The notes under the pieces were generated by a model. It worked only from the letters and a program-made list of their open reading frames with translations, was not told the DNA's origin and made no database searches. From JANQOH01 sp965242575 (GTDB taxonomy: Bacteria > Pseudomonadota > Alphaproteobacteria > UBA7887), in contig OZ251461.1 in assembly GCA_965242575.1 (NCBI GenBank), forward strand, positions 2,356,001 through 2,420,000: a DNA stretch of 64,000 nt. Direction: 5' to 3'. Made by a program: the position numbers and the translations under genes. Each line of letters starts with the position of its first letter. Positions within the stretch are counted from its first letter, which is position 1. Shown piece by piece: positions 25,558 through 33,857 of the stretch.

Positions 25558-28500
25558 GGCGACTCGTCCTCGTCCGCCGCCCGCGCGACCGCCGTCGCGT
25601 GGACGTGCGCCGCGCGCGCGTAGCGGGAGAGGCGCTCGGCGAACGCCTGCGCCGCATCGCCCGCCAGCGGCAGGCCGCCGGCGAAGGCGATTTCGAACCC
25701 CGTCGCCAGGTCCCGCTCGCCGGCGGCGCGCAGCTGCGGCGCCAGGAACTCCCTGACCGGCTGCGCATCGGCGGGCGGGCCGCGAAATGTCACGTGCAAC
25801 TCGCCGCCCGCCGCCGTCGCGTAGCCGCCCTCGAAGGTCACGACCTTCTCCGCGCCCGAAACCGCGCCGACCGACGCCGCGAGGGCGAAGCCGTCATTCG
25901 CGTCGAACACGCGGATCGCCACCGTGTCGATGCGCTCCGCCTGCGCCGCGCGGGCCTGCTCCCAGCACCGCGCGAGCGCCTCCGGCAAAACCCCCTCGGC
26001 GCTGAACGCCCCGGCGGGGACGTCGGGCGGCGGAGCCGAACCCCCCTCGCCGGCCCCGGCGCCGGTCCCCGGGCCGGGGGGAGTCGGCGGATCGGGCGGA
26101 AGAGGCTCCGGCGCCGCCGGCGCGCGCGGCCATATCTTCTTCCGCTTCGCATAGTCCATCGTGAAGACGAAGGACTGCTCGTCGATGCGGATCGCCGCCT
26201 GCGGGTCGCCCGGCCCGCACAGCAGGTCGCCGCCGCGATAGACGTAGTCGCCGCCCTCTATCCCCAACCGGACGCCGCGCAGGAAGACGTCGTCGCCCAC
26301 CAGCATGGGCAGGCCGGGGTCGCGGCGGAACTCGTCGCGCAGCGCCCGCGTCGTGATCTCGCCCTTCTTCAACGGCGTCCGCTCGCGGACGAAGACGGGC
26401 GAATCGGGCGCGTCCTCGGGCAGGCGCAATTTGTGCATGTCGCGCAGCGCGCGCGCCGCCTGCGCCTGCCCGGCGCCCGGCTTGTCGGCGGCGGAATGGA
26501 TGTCGATGGCGGTGTGCGCCAGGTCGACGTCGCTCTCGCCGATGCGGCTCCGCGAGGGGTAGAAGACGTGCCGGTAGCATTGCTGGACGGCGATGGCGAG
26601 CTCGTGTTCGGAGCGCGCCTCCAGCTCGCGGACGCGGTCGCGCTGGTGTTCGGCGAGTTCGGCCAGCCGCTCCGGCCGCTTCAATTCGCGCAGCGCCAGG
26701 CGGCGGTTCGCCGCGCGGCGCATGTCGGCCAGCCGCGCCTCATCGGCGGCGACGAACGCCAGGTTGTTGCGGAACACCCGCAGCGCCGCCCCCTCCGCGC
26801 CCTTGCGGGCGAATATGCGCGCGGCGAGCTCCGGCGGCGCCGCCACCGTCGCGCCCACCGCCTCGGCGTCGAACGACAGGACGACGAGTTTCGGCCGGCC
26901 GCCGGCCTCGTCCGGCGCGTCGAACGGCCCGGCGGGGAACGGGACGAGGTCGAAGGTCTCGCCCTCGAATATCCCGCGGATGCGGTCGTTGAGTTCGGCG
27001 CGCGCGTCGCCGGCGTCGACGCGCGCCTCCTCCTGCTGGACGATGCGGGTCAGGTTGGCCTCGGCGAGGAACCGCAGCGGCGCCGCGGGCCGGTCGTCGA
27101 GATAGGCGGACCGCGCGGCGAACGCCTTGCGCGCCGCGTCGACGAACGCCGCGTCCAGCCCCGGCGCCAGGATCGAATGGCGCAGCCCGGCGGCGTCGAC
27201 TCCCTTCAGCCGGTCGTTGAACGCCAGCGTGTGCATGAAGATCGTCCGCGCCGTCCAGGCGGCGTAGGGCGGCATGCCGGCGTGGCGCTCGGCGTCGATC
27301 GCCTGGGCGAGCGCCGTCCGCCCCTCCGGCGCCGCGATGTCGTTGTCGATCGCCGGGACGTAGGCCGACTGGCCGAGCCGGGTGACGATCTCGCGGCGGA
27401 CCGATTCGCGCCCCGGGTCGACGTGATGCAGGTGGATCGCCGCCGCGCCGTCCGGCTTCTCCTCCCACAACTGCTTCACCGCGGCGGCGAGCAGCCGCAA
27501 CATGCCGCGCACGCGCTGGAAGTCGCCCAGCGTCGCCGTCTTGCCCGTCAGGACGTCCAGCAATTCGGGGTGGAGCGGGTAGCCCTCCCGCAGCCGCGCC
27601 GCGGCCTCCGGCCGCGCCGCCGCATCGGGCAGCGCGTCGCGGCCGGCGGCCCACAGCGCGCGGTAGGCGTCCGCCGCCCGCGCCGCGCCCGCCTCGTCGA
27701 TGGACTCGAACAGGCGGCGGCGGAGGACGCGGGCGGTCTCGTCCTCCTCGGTGGGGTTCAACAGGGTCGCGGTCCGCCCGGCGACGCTCGCCGCCTCCGC
27801 CAGCCCGTCGGCGACGAGGCGGTTCTCGCCGGCGTAGGCGTCGGTCCCGCCCCCGTCCTTGCCCACGGCGAGGGTGAAGACCGCCGCCGCGTCCGGCTGC
27901 GACTGGACCGCCTGGAACAGCGCCGAGAGGAACGCGGTCAACTGCCCGCCGCCGCCATCGCCCAGCCCGCCCGCCTTGCGCAGCCAGACCGCGAGTTCGT
28001 CGAGCAGGACCAGCGCCGGCCCGCCGCCGAGCAATTCGCGCAGCGTGTCGCGGCCCGGGGCGACTCCCGTTTCGTCGCTCTTGCGGACCCGTTCGTAGCC
28101 CTCCGGCCCGGCCAGCGCATGGGCGATCTCGCCCCACGGCGTCCGCGCGCGAATTCCGCCGCCCATCGCCCGCCCGTTCGCCGGGTCGGCGTTCACCCCG
28201 TCGAACGCGGCGACTCGCGCCGGGGGGCGCGGAAGCGGCGCCGAGCCGATGAACTCGGCGGGGTCGGCGACGCCCGGCATCCCGCGCGCGGCGTGGACGA
28301 GGGCGATCAGGCCGTGCGTCTTGCCGCCGCCGAACGAGGTGTCGAGGCGGAAGATCGCCGCCGCCCCGCCATCGCCGCCGAGCCGCCGCAGGACGCTGGC
28401 GAGCAGGCTCTTGAGGCCGCGCGTCGGCCAGGTGTCGGCGAAGAACCGCGCCGGGTCGGCGTATGCGCCCTCGCCGCCGACCGTCCGCGCCAGGTCGGCG

Positions 28501-28583
28501 GCGAAGTCGGCCTCGGCGGCGGCGGCGGCGAGCACGTCGGCGCGCGGGCGGCAGGTGTCGAAGATCGTCGGCGCGGCGGTCAC
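25554..28583 (-). CDS. DUF499 ATPase, first gene of the defence operon
   Basis: A 1009-residue P-loop ATPase of the DUF499 type, related to the large ATPases of BREX-like systems. Walker A is LDTSFGGGKTHGLIAL (about 80-95) and Walker B is PALVLLDELAVW (about 190-201). Further family segments are LHHVDPGRESVRREIVTRLG, PYAAWTARTIFMHTLAFND and EHELAIAVQQCYRHVFYPS. A proline/glycine-rich linker near residue 830 separates a C-terminal domain (about 850-1009). DUF499, a DUF1156 methylase and a PLD-SNF2 helicase recur together in bacterial and archaeal defence islands. The GTG start lies seven bases after GGGGAG. The gene leads a chain of four-base overlaps that runs to ptuB. Confidence 0.88.
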   Translation of the reverse strand: MTAAPTIFDTCRPRADVLAAAAAEADFAADLARTVGGEGAYADPARFFADTWPTRGLKSLLASVLRRLGGDGGAAAIFRLDTSFGGGKTHGLIALVHAARGMPGVADPAEFIGSAPLPRPPARVAAFDGVNADPANGRAMGGGIRARTPWGEIAHALAGPEGYERVRKSDETGVAPGRDTLRELLGGGPALVLLDELAVWLRKAGGLGDGGGGQLTAFLSALFQAVQSQPDAAAVFTLAVGKDGGGTDAYAGENRLVADGLAEAASVAGRTATLLNPTEEDETARVLRRRLFESIDEAGAARAADAYRALWAAGRDALPDAAARPEAAARLREGYPLHPELLDVLTGKTATLGDFQRVRGMLRLLAAAVKQLWEEKPDGAAAIHLHHVDPGRESVRREIVTRLGQSAYVPAIDNDIAAPEGRTALAQAIDAERHAGMPPYAAWTARTIFMHTLAFNDRLKGVDAAGLRHSILAPGLDAAFVDAARKAFAARSAYLDDRPAAPLRFLAEANLTRIVQQEEARVDAGDARAELNDRIRGIFEGETFDLVPFPAGPFDAPDEAGGRPKLVVLSFDAEAVGATVAAPPELAARIFARKGAEGAALRVFRNNLAFVAADEARLADMRRAANRRLALRELKRPERLAELAEHQRDRVRELEARSEHELAIAVQQCYRHVFYPSRSRIGESDVDLAHTAIDIHSAADKPGAGQAQAARALRDMHKLRLPEDAPDSPVFVRERTPLKKGEITTRALRDEFRRDPGLPMLVGDDVFLRGVRLGIEGGDYVYRGGDLLCGPGDPQAAIRIDEQSFVFTMDYAKRKKIWPRAPAAPEPLPPDPPTPPGPGTGAGAGEGGSAPPPDVPAGAFSAEGVLPEALARCWEQARAAQAERIDTVAIRVFDANDGFALAASVGAVSGAEKVVTFEGGYATAAGGELHVTFRGPPADAQPVREFLAPQLRAAGERDLATGFEIAFAGGLPLAGDAAQAFAERLSRYARAAHVHATAVARAADEDESP

Positions 28584-28698
28584 GCGCGGGCTCCCCTGTC
28601 AGGCCGCGCCCCGCATACCCCGTTTCGCCCCGCGTTTCCAGCGCTTGCGCTCCCCGCCGCGGCGAAATTCCACGACGGGCGCGGCGGGTCGGCCATCG

Positions 28699-30117
28699 TC
28701 ATTCTCCCTCCGGCATCGGGCGCATGGCGGAAAAGTCGGGCATGGCGGCGGCGGCGAAGCCGGGGCAGGACAGCGAGCCGAGCGCCATGCGTCCATCGGC
28801 GATGACGACGCGCGCCGCCCCGCCCGCCGCGCGGTAGAGGTCGGGATGCGCGGCGAGGAAGGCCCGCCGCTCGCCCGGCGGCGCGCCGGCCATGCCGCCC
28901 GCGTAATGGTGGCCGTTGCGCTCGACATGCGCGCAGCCGATGGCCGCGGCGAGGGCCAGGTCCTGTTGCAGCCCCGGGCCGGGCTGGGTCATGAGGTCCT
29001 CCGCCGACATGAAGACCGGCCGCGCCGGGTCGGAGTCGCTCCAGAACCGGCAGCGGGCGGCGTTGAGGAGCGATTTGTAGAGGCCCTTGCAGGATTTCGA
29101 CGACACGCCGCGCCAGCCGAGCGCGCGGGCGCGCGGGAAGGAGTCCATCGCCGCGTCCGCCTCGTCGACCAGCAGCGGCTTGCCCACGGCGAGGCCAGAG
29201 ACGTCGGAGCGCAAGGTCGCGCCGCGCGGAAAGGGCTGTTCGACGAACAGGACCGAGGCGGCGAAGCGCGCCAGCGCCGGCGCCGCCGCGAGCGCGCGCA
29301 TGAACGCCTCCAGCGCGGCGCCGTCGGCGAACTGCTCGTTGCCGTCGAGCGTCACGCGGTAGGGTTCGGCGATGCGGCGGTCGAGGACCGCCGCGATCTC
29401 CTCGGCGCGGGCGAGGTCGGCGGCGGGGTCGCCGGAGAGTTTGACCTTGAAATAGCGCTGGCCGTAGGCGGCGATGACCTGCTCCAGCGTCTCCGGCAGG
29501 CCGTCGTCGAGGCGGCCCGGCCCGGACAGCGGGTCGAGGAGGCCCACCGTATGCCGCGCGGCGATGGCGGCGGCGGGGCGGAGGGCGCGGACGAAGGCGG
29601 CGACGTCGAAGCCGGCGAGGTCCGGCGCCGGCGCGCCGCCCTCCACCCCCGGCAGGTTCGCCGCCAGCGCGGCGAAGACCGAGACTCCGGCGATGCGGCA
29701 CAGCGCGTCCAGCACCGCCTTGTCGAGGAGCGCCGGGCCGAAGCCGGCGGCGAGCGGCCCGATTCCGGCGGCGGCGCAACCGGCCAGCTGGGCGTCGTAC
29801 GTCTCGCGCCACAGGCCGAAGGCGGTCGCCGGGCCGGCGGCGGCGTAGAGGCGGACGGCGGAGGCGAGCGCGCGGCGCAATTGGCGGACCGTATCGGCGG
29901 CGGACAGCGCCGGGTCCTTATCGAACCATTTGGGGGCGAGGACCTCGGCGGCGGCGCCCTCCCCCTCGCGGCCGTCCTCCAGCCGGACGCGGACGCGGAC
30001 GAACGCCTGCGACGCCTCGGTCATGGTGTAAGCGCCGAAACGGAACGGCAGGCGCAGCGGAACCGCGCGTTCGAACAGCCCCGCCTCGACCGGCGACAGG
30101 CGCGGCGCGGCGCTCAC
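28699..30117 (-). CDS. Enolase-superfamily (mandelate racemase-like) enzyme
   Basis: A 472-residue member of the enolase superfamily, expected to abstract a proton alpha to a carboxylate of a sugar acid or similar substrate. The barrel carries YFKVKLSGD (a KxK general-base motif), VTLDGNEQF and FVEQPF (metal ligands) and PLLVDEADA, then SSKSCKGLYKSL with a lysine on the opposite face. A capping-domain segment (FFDKD-like KWFDKDPALS) precedes them. It is longer than typical 370-400-residue relatives because of an extended N-terminal region. I place the start at GTG (30115-30117), as the upstream open frame has no family match; a start 27 codons later (MTEASQAFV) is possible. Its neighbours are probably carbohydrate-acid genes. 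Confidence 0.7.
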   Translation of the reverse strand: MSAAPRLSPVEAGLFERAVPLRLPFRFGAYTMTEASQAFVRVRVRLEDGREGEGAAAEVLAPKWFDKDPALSAADTVRQLRRALASAVRLYAAAGPATAFGLWRETYDAQLAGCAAAGIGPLAAGFGPALLDKAVLDALCRIAGVSVFAALAANLPGVEGGAPAPDLAGFDVAAFVRALRPAAAIAARHTVGLLDPLSGPGRLDDGLPETLEQVIAAYGQRYFKVKLSGDPAADLARAEEIAAVLDRRIAEPYRVTLDGNEQFADGAALEAFMRALAAAPALARFAASVLFVEQPFPRGATLRSDVSGLAVGKPLLVDEADAAMDSFPRARALGWRGVSSKSCKGLYKSLLNAARCRFWSDSDPARPVFMSAEDLMTQPGPGLQQDLALAAAIGCAHVERNGHHYAGGMAGAPPGERRAFLAAHPDLYRAAGGAARVVIADGRMALGSLSCPGFAAAAMPDFSAMRPMPEGE

Positions 30118-30174
30118 GCGGCGACGCACGGCGCCGGCGCCGCGGCGGACGTCCGGCGCCTCTCCGGGAGGTCT

Positions 30175-30196
30175 CGGGGAGCCGCGCGGCTCCCCG
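30175..30196. terminator. Strong palindrome after the surface lipoprotein gene
   Basis: A 22-base perfect palindrome formed by CGGGGAGCC, GCGC and GGCTCCCCG lies 22 bases downstream of the lipoprotein stop. It would fold into a very stable hairpin in the transcript. No T run follows, so termination is a guess. Confidence 0.4.
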
Positions 30197-30217
30197 CTCC
30201 CCCGTTGCGGGCCGGCG

Positions 30218-31661
30218 CTACTGCCGGTATGCGCCGAACACGCCGATGAAAGCCTCGCCGCCATCGGCGGTCGCTCCGCCGAACGTACCGGCGACGGACC
30301 CGGGGCGGCCGCCCGCGGCCCCGTTACCGTAGAACTGGCCGCCCCACTTGCCGGTGAACGCGGAGTCCGTTCCCCTGGTGGAGGTGTCGCCCGTGAAGAA
30401 GCCGCTGTCGGCGCTTCCGATCGACGCGGTCCCCAAGGTTACGACGACTCCGTCGTACGAATCCGGCGCCGGCGCATCTCCCGTGAAGTTGGAGAGGGTT
30501 CCGCCGATGCTTCCCAGGCTGCCGGCGTCGCCGAAGTTGGCCCTCAAGGTCACATCGCCGTCGACGAAGTAGTTCCTGTTCGTCGCCCGCACGGAATACA
30601 CCCCGGTCACTCCCCCCTCGGCGCTGTACGTCGCCGTGCCCGTCAAGCCCGCGAGGTTGGCCTGCCGGAAGGGGTCGTTGCCGTCCACGAAGGCGCCGAA
30701 CTCGTAGTCGGCCACGCTGGCGGCGTTGACCGGAACCCGCACCCAGATGCCGCCGGCGAGATAGTCGGAGTCTTGCCCGGATTCGTGAGTCTGCAGCACA
30801 TACGCCGTCGCCTGCGCGGCGGCCGCAAGGTTCGGCGAGAGCTGGACGATTCTCCGACTCGTACCGCTTCCCTCGGTCTCGATGGTGACGGGCACGCCGT
30901 TGATATTGCTGCTGATGATGCGGACGTTCGCCCCGGCGCAAGCGAACGCGAAGCAAACCCGGGTGCCGTCGATGCGGAGGGTGAACGTCTGGCCGCCGAC
31001 TTCGTAAGTGCAGGAATTACCGGCCGACACGGTGCCGCCGACTCCGCAACTCGAGGCCTGTGGCGGCTCGGGCTGGGGCGCGGGCTCGGGCGCCTGGGGC
31101 GCGGGCTCGGGCGCGGGCTCGCTAGGCGGCGGCGCAGCCATCGTAGTCGTTTCGAAGTCGGTGTAGACGTCGACGTACAGTCCGGGACCAGTTCCGCTGC
31201 CCCGGCCGCCTCCCGGCGCCTGATGGAACTCGACGCCCTTCCAGCCCTCTCCGCCCGGTTCCGCCAACACCCGGGCGCTGGCCCTGTCGACGGACCATCC
31301 GCCGGCCTCCCGAACGGTCCAGCTGATCGTTCCGCTGGCGTCGCGCTCCACCTCGACCGAAACGCTGTCGGCGGTGCGCCCGCCGGCGCCGGTCGAAGAT
31401 TGCGTGACGCTTCCCGCGTTGGGCGTGTTTCGGGCCGCCTGCGCGACCGCGGTCACGACGTGTCGCTGGGCGGCGTCCGTCAACACGGAGTCGAACGAGC
31501 TAAATTCCCCGGGGCCGGACGGCGCAGATGGCGATCCGCCCCCTCCGCTGGACGGCGCGGGCGACGCGGATGGCGATCCGCCCCCCCCCCCCCCCGCACC
31601 CGGAGGCCGTCAAGGCCGCCACCGTCAGGCCGACGAGCAGCGTATTGCGTCTCATGGTCAT
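30218..31661 (-). CDS. TbpB-like surface lipoprotein, out of frame at a poly-G tract (phase-variable candidate)
   Basis: The gene starts at ATG 31659-31661 after GGGGAGGG with a lipoprotein signal (RRNTLLVGLTVAALTASGC). The lipid-receiving cysteine is immediately followed by 15 consecutive G. Read as it stands, the frame ends after 27 more codons. With 14 or 17 G it would continue as a glycine/serine tether (GSPSASPAPSSGGGGSPSAP) into a 422-residue domain. That domain contains an inner repeat region, a cysteine pair (SSCGVGGTV ... GNSCTYE; CFAFACAG), and ends with FTGKWGGQFYGNGAAGGRPG and GTFGGATADGGEAFIGVFGA. The ending is the C-lobe signature of transferrin-binding-protein-like, Slam-exported lipoproteins. 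It is either switched off in this cell or miscounted by sequencing. The ligand is unknown. Confidence 0.75.
31581..31595 (-). repeat. 15-base G homopolymer in coding sequence
   Basis: Fifteen consecutive G on the coding strand, directly after the lipobox cysteine codon. This is the classic position and length of a slippage-prone contingency tract. Confidence 0.85.
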
Positions 31662-31806
31662 CGCGTTACCCTCCCCTTTGCGGACGTCGGAAACCAGTTT
31701 CCTCCGTCGCAACCGGGCGCACTGTGACATCGGACGGTCGACCGCGCAACCCTCGCGCAAAACCATTGTTTTCCTCCGCCCGGCGGCGCATCCTCCGGCG
31801 CGGCGC

Positions 31807-33157
31807 TCACGCGGCGACGCCGTGGACGGCGAGGAGCGTCCGCATGCGCGCGGCCGCCAGCTCCGGGTCTTCGACGAGGCCGGCGGAGTCGGCGAGGCGG
31901 AGCAGTTCGGCGAGGTGGAGGATGGAGCGCGCGCTTTGCTGCCCGCCGACCATCGCGAAATGGTCCTGGTGTCCGTTCAGCCACGCCATGAACACGACGC
32001 CGGTCTTGTAGAAGCGCGTCGGCGCCCGGAACATGTGGCGCGACAGCGCGACGGTCGGCGCGAAGATATCGTGGAACCGCGCCCGGTCGCCGCCGGCCAG
32101 CGCGTCGAGCGCCGCCGACGCGGCGGGGGCGATGGGGTCGAAGATTCCGAGCAGGGCGTCGGAATGGCCCTCGGCGTCGCCGTCGATCAGTTCGGCGTAG
32201 GCGAAATCGTCGCCGGTGAACATGCGCACCGAAGGCGGCAGGCGGCGGCGCATGGCGATCTCGCGGTCCTTGTCGAGCCTGCGTCCGGCATTCGCGCAGC
32301 CCCGCCACCGCCGAGCCGGCGGTTCCGTCGACCTGGATCGTCAGCAGGTCGTCGCGGCGGACGCGGACGCACCACGAACTGTTGAAATGGGCGATGATCC
32401 CGCCCTCGAGCGCGAAGGTCGCGTAGGCGGCGTCGGCGGCGGTCGCGGCGTAGGGCGCGCCCGATTCGTCGCGGCGCTCGGGGACGTGGGTTTCGGCGCG
32501 GCAGGAGACGGCGGCGACGCGCCCGAACAGGCCCTCCAGCAGGTAGTCCCAATGCGGCAGCATGTCGAGCACGACGCCGCCGCCGTCCTCGGCGCGGTAG
32601 TTCCACGACGGGCGCTGCGGCGGCTGGAGGCCGCCGGGGAACACCCAATAGCCGAACTCGCCGCGCACCGACAGGACCCGCCCGAAGAAGCCGGATTTCA
32701 CCAGCAATTCGAGTTTGCGGATCCCCGGCAGCCAGAGCTTGTCCTGGACGACGCCGTGCTTGACTCCGGCGGCGCGCGCGCGGCGGGCCAGGGCGAGGGC
32801 GTCGGCGGCGCGGAGGGCGGCGGGCTTCTCGCAATAGACGTGCTTCCCCGCCGCTATCGCGCGCTCCAGCAGGCCGGCGCGGCCGGCGGTGAGCGCGGCG
32901 TCGAAGAAGACGGGCCGGGGGTCGCCGAGCGCCGAGTCGAGGTCGGTCGTCCAGTCGCGGATTCCGTGCGCCGCGGCGAGCGCGGCGAGCTTGCCGGCGT
33001 CGCGGCCCACGAGGAGGAGGTCGGGGACGACGCGCCGTCCGTCGGACAGCGCCACGCCGCCCTTGTCGCGGATGGCGAGGAGCGACCGCGCGAGATGCTG
33101 GTTCGCCCCCATCCGCCCGGTGGCGCCGTGCACGACGACGCCGAGGGTGTCGGTCAC
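31807..33157 (-). pseudogene. Deletion fusion: Gfo/Idh/MocA oxidoreductase N-part joined out of frame to DUF993 C-part
   Basis: The upstream 285 codons are a Gfo/Idh/MocA dehydrogenase: GVVVHGATGRMGANQHLARS (Rossmann), HVYCEKPAALRAADALALAR with the EKP motif, then RPSWNYRAEDGGGVVLDMLP and DGTAGSAVAGLRECRTQ. Around 32290 the family match stops, about 100 residues before the usual end. The sequence continues one frame off as DREIAMRRRLPPSVRMFTGD and AYAELIDGDAEGHSDALLGI, ending DPELAAARMRTLLAVHG. This is the C-terminal half of DUF993 proteins (TIM-barrel, dihydrodipicolinate-synthase-related). In intact loci I recall the two genes being adjacent in sugar-catabolism operons, so a single deletion explains the fusion. 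The start GTG overlaps the DUF899 stop. Confidence 0.75.
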
Positions 33158-33828
33158 GCCGCCGCCGCGCCGCCGTCGATGCGCGGCATGACATCGCCGC
33201 GCCCGCCCGGCAGCAGGTCGAGGAGATTCCACACCGGGCTGTAGAGGTCGAGGCCGCGATAGTGTCCGTCCCCCATGATCGCCGAGGACGTGTAAAAATG
33301 AAAGACTCGCGAGGCCTTCTTGAGAAACACGCTGAGGCCGGGGAGCTGCGCGCCGCCGGCGTCCTCCATGCCGAAATCGGCGTTGAAGGTCGAACCGCCG
33401 CTGGACAGGACGCGGAGCGCGGTCCAGCCGCGCCGGTCGGCGAAGGCGCGGAGCGCGGCGGCGGATTTTTTCGCCGCCAGGACCATGGGGACGGCGCGCG
33501 CGAGCTGCGGCAGGACGGCGTCGTATCCGTCGGCCCACATCGCGCACATGGGGCATGGCGAGTCGTCGCCGGGCGCCCACATGAAATGGTCGACGATCAG
33601 GGCGCCGCCGCCCGGCGCGAACAGTTCCGACAGGCGCACCGTCTGCTCGCCGCCGTCCGCGGCCTCGGCGAAGGCGTAGTCCTCCGGGACCGGCGTGTCG
33701 GCGGGGAGCGCGCGGCGCAGCGCGGCGACGGCCTCGCGCCGGTCCTTGAGCGCGATCTCGGCCCGGCGCAGCTCCTCGCGCCGGCGTTTGTATTCGGCGC
33801 TCGCCGAATCGAGGCTGAACCGCTCCAT
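33154..33828 (-). CDS. DUF899 thioredoxin-like protein
   Basis: A 224-residue DUF899 protein. It begins with SAEYKRRREELRRAEIALKD, contains LIVDHFMWAPGDDSPCPMCA with a CPMC pair in a thioredoxin-like position, and ends with SVFLKKASRVFHFYTSSAIM and GLDLYSPVWNLLDLLPGG. The family is proposed to be thioredoxin-fold, but no reaction is established. I chose the ATG preceded by CGGAGGGCGGCG; an ATG five codons upstream is also in frame. It overlaps the start of the fusion pseudogene by GTGA, so they formed one transcript. Confidence 0.88.
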   Translation of the reverse strand: MERFSLDSASAEYKRRREELRRAEIALKDRREAVAALRRALPADTPVPEDYAFAEAADGGEQTVRLSELFAPGGGALIVDHFMWAPGDDSPCPMCAMWADGYDAVLPQLARAVPMVLAAKKSAAALRAFADRRGWTALRVLSSGGSTFNADFGMEDAGGAQLPGLSVFLKKASRVFHFYTSSAIMGDGHYRGLDLYSPVWNLLDLLPGGRGDVMPRIDGGAAAA

Positions 33829-33857
33829 CGCCGCCCTCCGCATCGCTTCGCCCTACC

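Noticed and set aside
25599..28805. A plus-strand open frame of 1068 codons
   Set aside because: Exact antisense shadow of the DUF499 gene.
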